Shown here in pieces: positions 33,246-45,078 of a stretch of 64,000 nucleotides of DNA; positions within the stretch are counted from its first letter, which is position 1, and each line of letters opens with the position of its first letter. The notes under the pieces are model-generated. The model saw only the letters and a program-made list of their open reading frames with translations. It ran no database searches and was not told the DNA's origin. The position numbers were made by a program, and so were the translations under genes. Source of the stretch: Augochlora pura (Eukaryota > Arthropoda > Insecta > Hymenoptera > Halictidae); the NCBI RefSeq assembly GCF_028453695.1, contig NC_135776.1, positions 11,664,663 through 11,728,662 of the forward strand. Direction: 5' to 3'.

Positions 33246-33509
33246 TTAACCCTTTATACTCAAAGGTATTTTGACCAGAATTCTAAAATAATGTTCAAAA
33301 TAATATTTATCCCTCATTTGTTTAATAATAGCACTAGACAATTTTTGTTTCTTATATTGGCTTTATGTACATTTGTTTCTAGACTTTGATAAGAGAAGAA
33401 TTTATCTTTATTTCGATATAGGAGAAATTAATAATGTTCATATTTAGTAGATCTTGCATGAAACGATTGTATCACGAGTCTGACTCGTTATTATAGTGCA
33501 AGGGGTTAA
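33246..33509 (+). mobile_element. TTAA MITE, B right end with A-like left end
   Basis: 264 bp. Left TTAACCCTTTATACTCAAAG (A-like), then B text: CACTAGACAATTTTTGTTTC, GACTTTGATAAGAGAAGAAT, CACGAGTCTGACTCGTTATT and TATAGTGCAAGGGGTTAA (TTAA 33506-33509). Suggests A and B are related or recombined. Confidence 0.8.
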
Positions 33510-33785
33510 AGACGAGTTGGCGGGATGCGTGATGGTGTGATGCAGGGCGATACTCTTCGATAGCGCAACCAAAGCATGAATCTAATCCCCATAGATAAAA
33601 ACATGTATAAAAACCCCACGTCCAATGAATAACGTAGTCATTCATTCACTGAACTCATTTAGACCAAGTCACGTCTCTTTGTTTCGCAAAACCATTGCTG
33701 CTGTATATCGAATAAAGCGTTGATATTCTCTACGGAAATATCCAACGCCCCAATCCTGCATAAATTCCACGGGCTTCGGAATAAT
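33510..33785 (+). promoter_or_regulatory. promoter/poly(A)-like block, possible LTR fragment
   Basis: TATAAAAACCCC (33608) is followed by TCATTCATTCACTGAAC and, about 100 bases on, GAATAAAGCG (33711). This TATA-to-AATAAA arrangement resembles an LTR. No borders or coding domain seen. Confidence 0.25.
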
Positions 33786-34159
33786 TCAAATGCGAAGGAG
33801 TGAAGGGTCGTATACGTCGTTACTTAGGTTTTGACACGGTCCCGTGACAATGGCGTTCATTTACGTGACATTGTCGGCATTCGCGAAATGTAATTTTGTA
33901 AAATATTAATTTATTTAACTCGGTTCTGAAAACTGTTATCAAAAGAAAAGCTACTAGCGTGTCGAAAGACGTTCTCCGCGATCCAATGGATAAGGAGGGG
34001 AAGAAAGATAGCTTCCGATTGTAGCCTAATACTTTCGAAAGTACTTTATATTCTAGTACTCCCAAAACCTCGATCTGTATTTATTTAATTTTCTAAAAAT
34101 GAGCTGAACATACAGAAATGAAGTAAACAACAGATTCGGTTTGAGAAGAAATAAAAAAC
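33786..34159. other. mixed DNA, nothing recognised
   Basis: No feature recognised. Confidence 0.45.
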
Positions 34160-35010
34160 GTAAAATTCCGTCGCAGGACGGCGTAGAAAGTGTCGAGAGA
34201 AAAGGCGACAGAAAGAAGACCGTGAATTGAGATTTCACCGAATCATTTCGCAGGTCGGCCGCGCAATACTTTCGCCGCGGGGCGATCCGCGTTGAAGCAA
34301 CCGCGACGCTCATAAATCAGCTAGACAAAGGGACGAGCCTGAAGCGCAGACGGCAGGAAACACGGAGAAAGACGAATCGCCGTTCGTCTCTCTCTCTCTC
34401 TCTCTCTCCCGCTCTTTTTCTCTCTGGAGGTGTGCGCGCGTGTGTGCGGTCGAACGCGTGTGTCGGCTTTGATAAAAAGCCACTTGCTTTCGGAGCGATC
34501 TATGAAAACCGCACGAACGCAGCGAAACTCGATGAAACAAGAACCGGCGAACGCGCCCGAACGATTGCGCGCGCGTGACCACGCTCCGTGTCGGTCGATC
34601 AATGGTAAAACCGCATTATGCAAACCGATACGGAATGTTTTATTATTTGGCAACACGATATTAGCCGATCGCGCGTTATTACGAGCCCCGATGAAACGCC
34701 GCGTATGAATTTCGAAGCGGGCACGGCGAACATAATCGACGCGAGTGATCGACACACGTCGGGCACGCCTCGATCGAGAGGAACCAATGTAGCTGCATAC
34801 TTTACTGTTTGCTTGGACAATATTGGACCCCCGCGTTCCGACGCACAATCGTCGAGCCGTTGTCATTGATCATTGTGCTCTTGAATGGGAGCACGCCGCA
34901 CCGCGAGAAAGAATTCTGCGGTGATAGTCTCGATTTCGAAACTTCGATTCGATCAATATTTGAATCGAACGCGTTGTCGCGAAGTGAGCGAATTACGTTT
35001 CCGTAAATTT
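34160..35010. other. GC-rich island with CT microsatellite (34387-34408)
   Basis: A 181-codon minus frame (34321-34866) crosses the microsatellite and overlaps open plus frames (34430-34708, 34618-34869). No domain; not called as a gene. Confidence 0.45.
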
Positions 35011-36509
35011 TTCATTGATTTTTGATACGCGATTAGCACTGAAATGATTATTGACGGACTGCTAATAACGTTTTATTAGAATCAAGTAATATTTGTTTTG
35101 CCTAGTTTATTTATTTTATTATTTTGCATATTTTACTTATTTTACTATTCTACCTATTTTTTTTTATTTATTTATTTATTACTCTACCTATTTTATTTAT
35201 TTTATTAAACGCGAAAGGTTTAATGTTAAATCTTTTATATTATTTTATAATGTAGCAATATTGTACTAACACAGAATCATTACGATATTATGTATGTTCG
35301 TTTTACAATTTCAATAATTGTAAACTATTTGTTGGAAGTTAGGCTTGCGCTTTGTGCAACGAAAATACTGTTGTATAAATATCTGACATAGCAATTGACA
35401 AAGAAGTGTAATGGTTGTTCATTCGAAATGCAATTATCGTATATTTTATAAATATTGTTAAATTATTTTATATTCATCGTGATATATTCTATTATTAAGT
35501 AACAGTACTATTAAGTTTTGATTCCGTTGTTTTGACGAGTTTCGTAAGCCTTAAGGATATTGTTACAATATATCCAATTTATTGCAACTATCAAAACAAG
35601 AATATTAATATTAATAGTGCTGTTTAAAACATGGATAGAATTTTTTGAAATAGAAAAAGGAAGAATGCAATAATATTGTTACATTACCTTTTAACATATC
35701 AAATTTAGTAGGAACTACAATTTATTTTTATTTACTTTTCAGTTGATCATTGCAGTTTTACAGTGCACTAATTTGCAAAAGAAAGAAATTGTTGTGAAGC
35801 AAAGTTTCAATAAAAAAAGAATTGTTAAAATATAAAATTAGAAATTTGTTTCCAGCAAGGATAAATTTTTTGTTCAGAGATACTAAAAAAATGTTCAACA
35901 AATAACGAATATTAGTCCAGGCACAATACTATAGCAATATTAAATAATTATTACTCTAATATTGATAATATAGTAATAACTAATTGGATTAGATTATACC
36001 GAATTTTTAATAACCAATATTAACAAAAATTTTCTGCATAATCATCGTCAACTCTATTAACTTTAATGTTATTCATAATTTTTACATGTTTGCAACAACT
36101 TTTCCAACAAGGATAAATATTTTGTTCATAGATACTGAAAGCGTTCAATAAATACCGAATATTATTCCACATGAACAATATTAAATAATTATTACCCTCA
36201 AATTACATTCTAAATATATTATTTTTAACGCTAAAACAATTCTCTTAAAAATTGATTATACATAATCCACATATATAAATATACTTAACTTCTAAACTAA
36301 TGTAAATAGTTTATAAGCAATGTTTAGAATACAATACGAGAAAGCTAAAAATTAGAATTTATGTATGTCGTATCCCGCCGAAATGATATTTTTTATTTAC
36401 TCGACTATAATATGTCCACTTTTGCTTAATCATATGTCGACCGCTTCATTTATCACACTCTTGCCCATAAATCACTGAATAGTAACATCAATAACAGCGG
36501 AACCACATT
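35011..36509. other. long AT-rich stretch
   Basis: Stops in all frames; ATTTATTTTATTATTTT words at 35100-35210. A loose duplication (AAGGATAAATTTTTTGTTCA at 35858; AAGGATAAATATTTTGTTCA at 36110) with GCGTTCAATAAATACCG-like text implies a 250-bp diverged repeat. Confidence 0.5.
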
Positions 36510-36815
36510 CAGCAAAGTAGAATGGGAACTATGGTCAGACAAGTAAAATGGACGATCTCTAGCCAGGAAGTAGAATAGGGACGAATTTTCGGGTCAGTGG
36601 ATTTCTGACGAGCCATGCTCGGACAAATTGAATATGGATGACTTATGGCCAAGCTGTAAAATAAGCATGGTCTGTGACAAGTAGAATTAGAACAACCTTC
36701 GGCTAGACAAGTAAAATCGGGACGCAGTTGTGATCGGACAAGTAGAATTGGACGTGCAACGGCTGGACAAGTAGAATTGATCGTGCAATGGTCGGGCCAG
36801 TGAAATATATACGTG
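36510..36815. repeat. 30-36 bp minisatellite, core GACAAGTAGAATTGGGACG
   Basis: About nine diverged units, each with GACAAGTAGAATT then a GACG-TGCAA-GGTCGG-like half. The minus-strand frame 36509-36874 is periodic for this reason and is not a gene. Confidence 0.8.
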
Positions 36816-37049
36816 AAACTGTATTTAGAGAAACGAGATTGTAAGGAAGTGAAACTTTGCGAGATAAAAATCATGTTTATTAATCACAAGTAAGCAGATA
36901 CTATTTCTTAATAGTTTTAATATAATGTGAATAATATAAGAGTAATATTAAACTTCTATCATGTTTATTCCTTTTCATGTTTTATCTGTACTTTTTTGTC
37001 ATAAATGCATGCAAATGCAAGCAGCATTATGGTTGAACTGTCAGTTTAG
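36816..37049. other. AT-rich DNA
   Basis: No feature recognised. Confidence 0.5.
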
Positions 37050-37365
37050 TTACTGTACAATTGTAAACAATTGTAAACAATAAATGAACGATTGTAAACT
37101 ATAACTAAAAATTTTAAACTATAAATAATTCACTGTAATCTATAAACGAACGGTTGGGAACTATAACTAAACAATTTTAAACTATAAATAATTCATTGTA
37201 ATCTATAAACGAACGATTGTAAACTAGAACTAAACAAATTTAAACTATAAATAAACCACTGTAAACTAAAAGTAAACCATTGCAAACTATAAATACACAA
37301 TTGTAAACTATTAATAAACAAGTATGAACTATAAATAAAGGTTTATGAACGATAAATTAACACCG
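37050..37365. repeat. minisatellite of AACTATAAATAAACAATTGT-like units
   Basis: A dozen or so degenerate units of 20-30 bases; the longer segment around GTAATCTATAAACGAACG occurs twice (37135 and 37198). Confidence 0.8.
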
Positions 37366-37780
37366 TAAAACAAATTTAATTAAAATACTACTAAACTATG
37401 TGAATATGTTTGCTAGAATAGATGATACACAAAAAACGGTCATAGTTAATATAGTATTATTAGTACCACTGTATTATTAGTAGTTAGTTTTAACTATTAG
37501 CTAGTCTATCATCTGTATTATTATTATTAGTTAATATAGTATCTGTATTATTATTATTATTATTATTATAGTTAATATAGTATATGCAGATATACTATAT
37601 TAATGTAATTTACATTGTACATACTAATTCGTTTATTAATCAATTAATGTTATATTTTATGTACTATATTAACAATATTAATAATATAGTTTATATTGTA
37701 TATACGATGTTAACTATATTAATATAGTATATATTGCATATACGATATTAACTATATTACTACAGCATATATTGATGAAA
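37366..37780. repeat. AT-rich DNA with ATT microsatellite and TTAATATAGT repeats
   Basis: ATTATTATT run at 37541-37568. The word GTTAATATAGTAT recurs several times to 37770, partly in inverted form. Confidence 0.65.
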
Positions 37781-38690
37781 TTACCTATATTTAACTAACA
37801 ATTGAAAATACCACCTTTCATGGCAATGATTCGCATTTGAACGCAAGCTGTAAAAAGACACCTTCCGTTCGAAATATACAGAAAATCGTGGTAGAAATAA
37901 TGTTTGCAACAACATTGTGCCACAGTACCACACGAGAAGTTTCGGATGAGACTCATTTCGTTGGATAAACTCCTTGAATTTAGTGAAATTTTTGCAGTTC
38001 CCAGTCACAGAGGCGAACGTGTCGGCGAAGATATACAATGGTAAAGTGTCGGGTCGCTTTAGAACCGGTTCCGTGCTCAAGAAGCCTAAAACAGCCTTCG
38101 CATAAAGGCGAAACAAGGAGAGAAGTCATATAGAGAGAGGTCCGCGAGAGAAAGTCACAAAGCGTTTGGTTTCCGTTTGGCTTCGGGTCGGATGAAGTTA
38201 AAAAAAAAAAGCAGCGAATCGACGATTTTCCGTCGCGACATCGTATCGCGCTTCCGTGAGACCGGAAAAAAGAAGAGTCACGGAACCCATTACGCCGGGG
38301 TCCTCGTAAAAACGCGAGTTAAAGAGTAAAAGCGCTTCACCGTGCTCGTGGAAACGTGAGGCGAGCCCTTATAGAAACGTCGACGCGCGGGCGTGGCTTA
38401 ACCCTATTTATGGAACTAACGTCGATAGCTCTACGTAAAGAGAGGTACACGCGAAATTAGAGACGATTACGGCCGGATAACTTTACCGTTGTTCTTTTTG
38501 CGTCGACTCAAAACTCTTCTCATACCGGTCTCCTCTTCCCCCCTCGCGTCCCGCCGCCAACAAACACTTGCGATAGGAAATCGGAGAGCTGCAATTATTA
38601 TTGTCTCAGGTGTTTACGCGTTCGTTACCTTCGATTATCCTTCCGCTACTGCAGCGTTTTTGTCTCTATTAATTTGATATAAAAAAGACA
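37781..38690. other. GC-richer island with unassigned minus-strand frame
   Basis: A 111-codon frame at 37781-38116 (minus) begins with TTG rather than ATG and has a stop immediately upstream (38126-38128). Its product has mixed, protein-like composition but no recognised domain. 38130-38680 is CpG-containing DNA without a supported gene. Confidence 0.35.
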
Positions 38691-39889
38691 ATTTTTATTA
38701 TATTATTTGTCTTTTTATATAACATTAGTTATACAAAAAGGTGTGTTTTGGCAGCCTGCGTTACAATGCGAATCATTGATAAAAAGGCGGCTTTTTCAAT
38801 TGTCGGATAAATATAGGTACTTTAAGCAATATATTCTATATTAATATAATTAATATAGTGTATACAACATATACTATGTTAATATAGTAATATAATATAA
38901 ATTGTCTTTTTATATAAAATTAGTAAAGACTAGGGTAATCGAAAGTAACAAACGCATAAACATCTGAGATGGTAATAATTATTATTACTATATTAAATAT
39001 ACTATTGTTATTATTATTATTATATTATATATACACGTGTACCACACATCGCAAATCTTACAAGAAAAATTATTCAAGTTCCTACATAAGAATTTAATGC
39101 TACTACTACTTAAATAATTCTTGTTAAGAATAATTGCGGTGAGTGATTAAAATTTTTCTTTCTATTATTAATGAAATTTTCATTTGGTTTGGATGATTTG
39201 AATTTGTTTCAATTATTAGTAACTATTATTGACGATTGGGACTTGTGTTGGTTATTTGTTAGTATTATCGATGATATATAGTTCTTTTGGTTATCGAAAA
39301 TCAATATTGACACAATTATTGATAATTCGTTACTACGTCTATTATGTTATTTCAACTGCCCATTTTTGCCGTAAGTGCATACAATTTGTAGTCTAATAAT
39401 AACTACACTATACGAATACAAAATTGGACGATCCGATTTCTAAAACTTGTTTATTGTAGTACAATAGAATACACTTTTATTTAGCGAGTTACGGACATAA
39501 TCTTGACGATACGATTTCTAGAAATTGTTTATTATAGTACAATTGGAAACGCTTTTGTTCAACGACTTACGAACTGAAAATGCAATTAATTGAACGGATT
39601 CTACGAGTGTCGGCTAAAATAGCAAAAACATAAAGTGAATTGGACATGTACATCGCCGCCATTCATGGCATGGTCACAGCGCGGATACGACGAAGATATG
39701 GCGAGCGTAGAATCTAGTTATGAAAAATGACGGTCCATCTGCATACGAATGGTTCTATCAAAGGGGAAACAAAGGACAATTTATATCTGTAAGCAACATA
39801 AAACTACAGCGAATCATCTGAATGGTTTGAACACTGTGCGTGCATTCTAAACCAGACAAAAACCACTGTTATATTTCCCAAGGGAGTAG
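38691..39889. other. AT-rich DNA
   Basis: TATATTAATATAG words at 38820-38900. GACGATACGATTTCTAGAAA-type text (39426 and 39503) marks a diverged ~78-bp direct repeat. No gene recognised before the mariner fragment. Confidence 0.5.
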
Positions 39890-40365
39890 TTTAAGGAGTA
39901 GCTTAATCATCCTCCATACTTGCCAGACCTAGACCTCACCGACTACAACTTGTTCCGCGATTTGTACAACTTTTGAATAAGAAAACAATTTAATTACGAT
40001 AATGCTGCAAAACTGGACTTCCACGAATTCACTGACCCGCGCCCGCCATTTTCTATCGTTGGCCTGAACAATCTTCCCCTTAACCTCTTAGGCAGAGCTG
40101 GATTTAGTGTGAATGAAATTTTTCATAACTAAATTACCATTTTCCTTAATATATATATTTTTTGGTACAACTATATATAGTATTAGCTATATATATTCTT
40201 TTCTTAGTGTATTTATTGTACATACACACTCTCACTTTAATCGTTTACTTTAGTAACTAATAATATAATCGAGTAAAGCACGGAACATCCGCCTAAGAGG
40301 TTAAATGGCAAAAGTTTATAGACGATATGGGTGAATAGTTTGACGGTTAACACGATCCTTTACAG
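39890..40365 (+). pseudogene. mariner transposase C-terminal fragment (remnant 3), split by a C element
   Basis: On the + strand, HPPYLPDLDLTDYNLFRDLY (about 39906-39965) is the mariner block that carries the third catalytic Asp (family pattern PPYSPDLxPSDYHLF). It is followed by a stop and frame changes. After removal of 40080-40304, the far side reads WQKFIDDMGE-stop-FD (about 40306-40345), matching the usual C-terminus RWQKxIDxxGxYF. The N-terminal and first two catalytic regions are not recognisable and no terminal repeats are seen, so this is a truncated, dead copy. Orientation is opposite to remnants 1 and 2. Confidence 0.75.
40080..40304. mobile_element. TTAA MITE, family C, complete, nested in mariner 3
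   Basis: 225 bp. Left TTAACCTCTTAGGCAGAG, right ATCCGCCTAAGAGGTTAA; the first 14 bases of each end are perfect inverted repeats. TTAA lies on both sides (40080-40083, 40301-40304). Core contains CATAACTAAATTACCATTTT as in the 28.8 kb copy. Confidence 0.88.
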
Positions 40366-40439
40366 TTGTAAATTATTAATCTCTTTTTTGTCTTCCTTTT
40401 TACATATTTTACTTTGAAGAGCTGATCATTTCATACACA

Positions 40440-40980
40440 GAATTGATGGCGCACATATTTATTCATTTATATACGTAACATTCATCAGGAATCTGACTGG
40501 CATAACCTCGACATAATCGTAACATAACCTTGACAGAATTTGACATTTTCATATCCAGATTTTAATGACCGGAGATTCAAATTCTGTTTTGACTTGGACG
40601 AAATGATTGACACGTATATTTATTTATTTATATACGAAATGTTAATCAGGAGTTTGACTGACATAATTTTGTCAAAATCTTGACAGAATCTGATATTTTC
40701 AAACCAAGATTTTGCTAACGAAAAATTAAAATTTTGTTTCGATGTAGAAGAAATTATTGACACATATATTTATTGATTTATATACGAAATGTTCATTAGA
40801 AGCTTGACTAACATAACTTTGACATAGCCTCACACTTTTATACCAAAAAATTGATGACAGAAGATTCGAATTCAATTTTGACTTAGGAGATCATTATTGA
40901 CAGGCATATTTATTAATTATTATATGAAACGTTCATCACGAATTTAACCGACACAACCTCGAAATAACCTCGACTAATCA
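40440..40980. repeat. four direct repeats of 142-161 bp
   Basis: The word ATATTTATT...TATATACGAAATGTTCATC starts near 40455, 40616, 40766 and 40908. Each unit then has TCTGACTGACATAA and CTTGACA words, a GATTTTAATGA-like tract and TTTTGACTT-GACGAAATGATTGACA. The GAAATGTTCATCAGGAGTCTGACT part resembles the 3' part of family B. Confidence 0.85.
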
Positions 40981-41425
40981 TTGCAATCCAAAACATTACA
41001 ATCAACATATAATTCTTCCAATAAACCTCTTTTAAACAAACTCACCAAGCAACAGATCCAAAAGTCCAAGCAACTACAATTATTTAAGAAGCTTGCCGCT
41101 TCCCACTTGCCGCTAAATCAGACCTATTCCCAGCTTGATATACGTTCCTCAGTAGGAGTTAAGTGGCTTACCAGAGTGTTCCGAGTAAATTCTCTAAAAA
41201 TATGCAATTACTGCCGCCGGGAAGTCGTAAAAGAACAAGCCCGTAGAACTCTGTAACGAAACAGCTCGGCCGTGGCTGCTGTTCTTAAAGTTCTTAAAAT
41301 ATTCAAATATTTAAGGTTGACTTTGCCGCCATTGAACGTCATTAAAGCTCCGTTTGCCCGGGCATTAAGGAAATCTTCATATTTGCCGGTGCGGGGTGTT
41401 GGGGATGAAGATGTCTGCTAAAAAA

Positions 41426-41463
<38 letters not shown>

Positions 41464-41558
41464 CCAGAGAGAGCATCGCGGCGGGTGTTACAGAATCTTT
41501 AATAAGGGGTAAACATCTTGGACTCCCGGCGGTTGTCGGAGGACGCCACTGCGGTATT
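40981..41558. other. mixed DNA with GA microsatellite (41428-41470)
   Basis: A 91-codon frame (40981-41256) has no recognised features. GC rises after 41260. Confidence 0.45.
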
Positions 41559-41639
41559 TATTCGGGTGTCCCATAAGTTCCGTCCTTCTTTTTAATGCAA
41601 AATCAATAGACGATATTTGTTGTTTAAGGTTGATTTATT

Positions 41640-42590
41640 GTATTATATATGAACCGTTCTGCTCTATTAACTTGTTCCATCTCTCCGGAAGCCTCATTAT
41701 GCCTTCTTTACAAAACAGTTCGGACTTACTTTAAAAATATTCATCGAGCCGCGTTTTTATTTCGCTTTCGGATTTCTCACATTTATCACAGAGAGAATTT
41801 TTTAACAAGAGAAACAAGTAATAATAGGATGGGGCAAGGTCTGAGGAGTTAAGAGGAGCAGGTAGAATGTCCCAATCAAATTAGAAGAGTTTCTCTATTA
41901 CGGTCAACGCAACATGGCGGTCTTGCGTTGTTGCGATGAAAAACGACACCTATTATCCAAAACATTTATTCACAATTTATCCAGTTGATTGCAATATTTT
42001 GCTGAATCGTTTCGCCTTGTGGAAGAAGCTCGTAGTACACTACACTTTTCCAGACCCACCAAATACACGACAGAACTTTCTTTGGACGAAGTCCTGACCT
42101 CGCAATAGTTGAAAGTCGCTTTTCCTTGGACCAAGTGCGTTTTCGATGCACATTTTCATATAAAATACAAGTCTCGTCCCCAGTGACTTGGCTCTTTAAC
42201 ACACTGAGCGCCGCGTCACTCAAATATGGGTGACATTAATTTATGTCCAATCATGAAAACTGATTTTGATGGCAATATATTTGAACAAATTTAAATCGAC
42301 TAGTATGTTTTGGATGCGAAAGAGTTGTAATACCAGCCCCTATAATAAATATTAACTTTCTACTTTCACTTTATTTAAGTAAATTGTTTTAACTATGTGG
42401 GGATTTTAGTGGTCGATTGTCGGTGCTGAATATGTTAAAAAAGGATTTGTTTCATGTCGCTGAATACTAATTCACATATCCCATCTCGATTAAATGATTA
42501 TGTACCGTTGTCCTGGGAATGTTAGTGGCATTCGCTATATCGCGCACACTATGTCGCGGATTTTCATCGAGTATACTCTCGAGGTCATAC
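41640..42590 (-). pseudogene. mariner transposase of remnant 2, broken
   Basis: On the minus strand, helix-turn-helix remnants lie at 42590-42470 (YDLESILDENPRHSVRDIA, then TVHNHLIEMGYV and a stop). Next is a deletion and the F insertion. 42223-41966 gives the catalytic core VTGDETCILYENVHRKRTWS (first Asp about 42177) and SCIWWVWKSVVYYELLPQGE. Past a stop, NNARPP marks the second catalytic region near 41940, with frame changes after it. The C-terminus MRLPERWNKLIEQNGSYII ends near 41640. Wording is closer to mellifera/mauritiana-type mariners than to remnant 1; I do not fix the subfamily. Not functional. Confidence 0.85.
42196..42438. mobile_element. TTAA MITE, family F, nested in mariner 2
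   Basis: 243 bp between TTAA (42196-42199) and TTAA (42435-42438). Left TTAACACACTGAGCGCCG, right reverse complement TTAACATATTCAGCACCG: 14 of 18 match. Related ends lie at 48968-48971 and 59401. No frame. Confidence 0.75.
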
Positions 42591-42623
42591 ACGGCGCGGA
42601 AAAAAACTGATGGGACACCCTAA

Positions 42624-43310
42624 TATCTATTCCGAGGGCCAAGGGCCGATGGTGCGAAGCGGCGTGCGGAGACAACAACCCCGAATGCCTCGGTTACCTT
42701 TTTATAGGTCGGGGGCCGTTTTTGCGGAAGCAGCTCACGCCTTGGCCCGATTGTAAATGCGAATGGCGACGCGGTCCAGGCACCGGGGCTGCGACGGCTG
42801 AAATTTTCACGGAGGAATAAGGTACAGAAATCCAATAGAATCCGAAGCGGAACGTCGTAAACACAATGTGTCCTCTCTACGTGTGCAAACGGAGCGGCGA
42901 ATGCATTTTTCAGCCGGGCTGGAACCTTCGCCTCTTAGCGCGCCAGAAGGAAGAGGAGCAACTTCCGTGGAATCCTTTTAGCTGGCGCGTCCATTTTAAT
43001 GGCCGGATGTTCTAATGCCTTCGGTAGACTCGCGTCGCTTCGAACCTGCCAGCAGCGCGGTCATTGGTATGCTCCGAGGGAAAGTGGGCCAAAGGTCAGA
43101 AGGAAAGAGAAAAACTTTCACGCGCACAGCACAGAGCTTCTCTAAGTGGATGCTGGTTCTAGGAGGGCTAAAGTGGAGGAACATCGACGGTGAATAGATC
43201 ATTAATGTGATTGATCTATGCGCGGGAGGAACGAGAGCGCAACGATGCGATGGAAATTCAATGAGAAGTATAGCTATAGTACTATTTTTTAATATTTCAG
43301 ACTGCTTCAT
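42624..43310. other. GC-rich island, no gene supported
   Basis: Mariner 2 inserted at the edge of this block. Frames on both strands (42620-42835 minus, 43015-43197 plus) match nothing. Confidence 0.45.
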
Positions 43311-43493
43311 GGGAATACAAAAGTGTCGACTATATGAGGGCGTGGGAAATCGTTAATATCAACAAAGTTTTGTTGTATATTTCTGTCCATATAATGTCCA
43401 TTAGAAGAAAATTCAAGTTATTAATTGCAGTTTTGAAAATGGGATTGCATTTTATAATGTACACTAATAGTTTCGTAGGTATATATATAATAA

Positions 43494-43524
<31 letters not shown>

Positions 43525-44428
43525 AATGATATATATTTCATTAATACATATTTTTTTATGTTTTATATTTAATATATATTTTCGTTCTTTGGTACATTTA
43601 TGTAAATTTTCATTATTAAATTTCATTTCAAACTAACACGCGTTAGTCATTTGCGAAATCATCCTATATTTATATTTATATTAATTAAACAGTTAATGCC
43701 GGAGTGATCGAAGGAAAATTAGTTGTGCCTAAATAATATATTGCCTTAGAATGTAATGTATTCTATATATAATATAATGCTATTATGCTGTTATAGAATT
43801 CTATATAATATGTCATAAAATATTATGTAAACCTTAAAATTTTCTATTGATTTATTCATAGTGCGATACCATTTATATGAATCGGATGGGAAATAACCAG
43901 TTTATATAATTAGATAAAAATCATAAATATAATTTGAGTCCTCTGATTGTTGTTACAACTTTTCGTTGTAATAATCAGAGTCTTGATAAATGTATTTAAC
44001 CAAAGAAACGGAAGAAAACGTGCTCCATTTACATCTGTCTAGGTGTTCACAAAATTGAAACACATGCAATTATTTGATTCACTTATGTCAATATTTTTTG
44101 CCAAGACTTTTATCATTATATTTGACACAAATATTTCGTTTAAACAACGATTTCATTTGAATATGGTACAATATTTTTCACTTTTCTTGTGTTATTTGTT
44201 GCAATAACCATTGATTATTATAATCCGTTGTATTAAAATATTACTTGCCACCGCATTCCAAATAAAATATTTAATCGGATTAATATTACCCGCAGTTTCG
44301 ATTACTTCCTGCTTTATTTGCGAGTCAAATAAAAATATCGTACGAATTTGAATCGTTTCCATTGCCGTATTTACCACCTGTTATTGACACAGATAACAAT
44401 GATCAAAACTAACAATAAGCTACTAAAT
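43311..44428. other. AT-rich DNA with AAT microsatellite (43487-43528)
   Basis: ATAATAATAAT array; both-strand frames here are repeat artefacts. Otherwise AT-rich, nothing recognised, ending at a gap. Confidence 0.55.
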
Positions 44429-44528
44429 NNNNNNNNNNNNNNNNNNNNNNNNNNNNNNNNNNNNNNNNNNNNNNNNNNNNNNNNNNNNNNNNNNNNNNNN
44501 NNNNNNNNNNNNNNNNNNNNNNNNNNNN
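44429..44528. other. assembly gap, 100 N
   Basis: Exactly 100 N, a conventional placeholder, so the true distance is unknown. Translations across it are meaningless. Confidence 0.99.
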
Positions 44529-45078
44529 AAACGTTGCGAAACCACCCCCTACCACAGAGTTTCTTCCGATCCCCATTTTAGACATTTTTTCCACTTCCAC
44601 CAAATTCCTCCTGCGACCAAGCTTTCGTAAAAGCTCGTACGACATCAAAATATCAGAATCAATTAGACTGCAGAATCAAGTAGACCATAGAATCAAATAG
44701 AATATAGAATCGAATAGAGTAGAATTCTAAAACCTAAGATTAAGGTGTATTATAGTAGGCTAAATAAAAAAGTGAGTGAAATTCCAAGTCACCATTTTAT
44801 ACAGTCCACACCTATAGCGTCATACTTCGTCGCTATTACTGATCGACGCCGTGACGCCTCAACACACGTTTTATAATATTGAGGTAATGTTATTGTCAAT
44901 CTTATCCCACTCATTTACCATTTAGTTTGATTTACAGGCGAAGCATTCGCTATAGTTTATCACACGAACAGAATTATATATAATTTAAAGAGATGTTAAT
45001 ATTTAGAAATTCAATTATTGCCATCGTTGATTGAATGGCGGGAAAAAATGAATGCAGTCTGTCTTCTAACGAACAAGT
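44529..45078. other. AT-rich DNA
   Basis: AGAATCAAATAGA/AGAATCGAATAGA words repeat at 44658-44725. Nothing else recognised. Confidence 0.5.

Larger units (their letters stand above)
41561..42623 (-). mobile_element. mariner transposon remnant 2, both terminal repeats kept
   Basis: Flanked by TA on both sides (41559-41560, 42624-42625). Left terminus TTCGGGTGTCCCATAAGTT; right terminus, reverse-complemented, TTAGGGTGTCCCATCAGTT: 17 of 19 identical. 1063 bp in total, of which 243 bp is an inserted family F MITE, so the mariner itself is about 820 bp against roughly 1.3 kb for a full element. It has therefore also lost internal sequence. Confidence 0.88.

Noticed and set aside
34321..34866. 181-codon minus-strand open frame
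   Set aside because: Crosses a CT microsatellite; Arg-rich, no domain, open on both strands.
37781..38116. 111-codon minus-strand frame with protein-like composition
   Set aside because: Starts at TTG with a stop immediately upstream and no recognised domain; could be an internal exon but the evidence is too thin.
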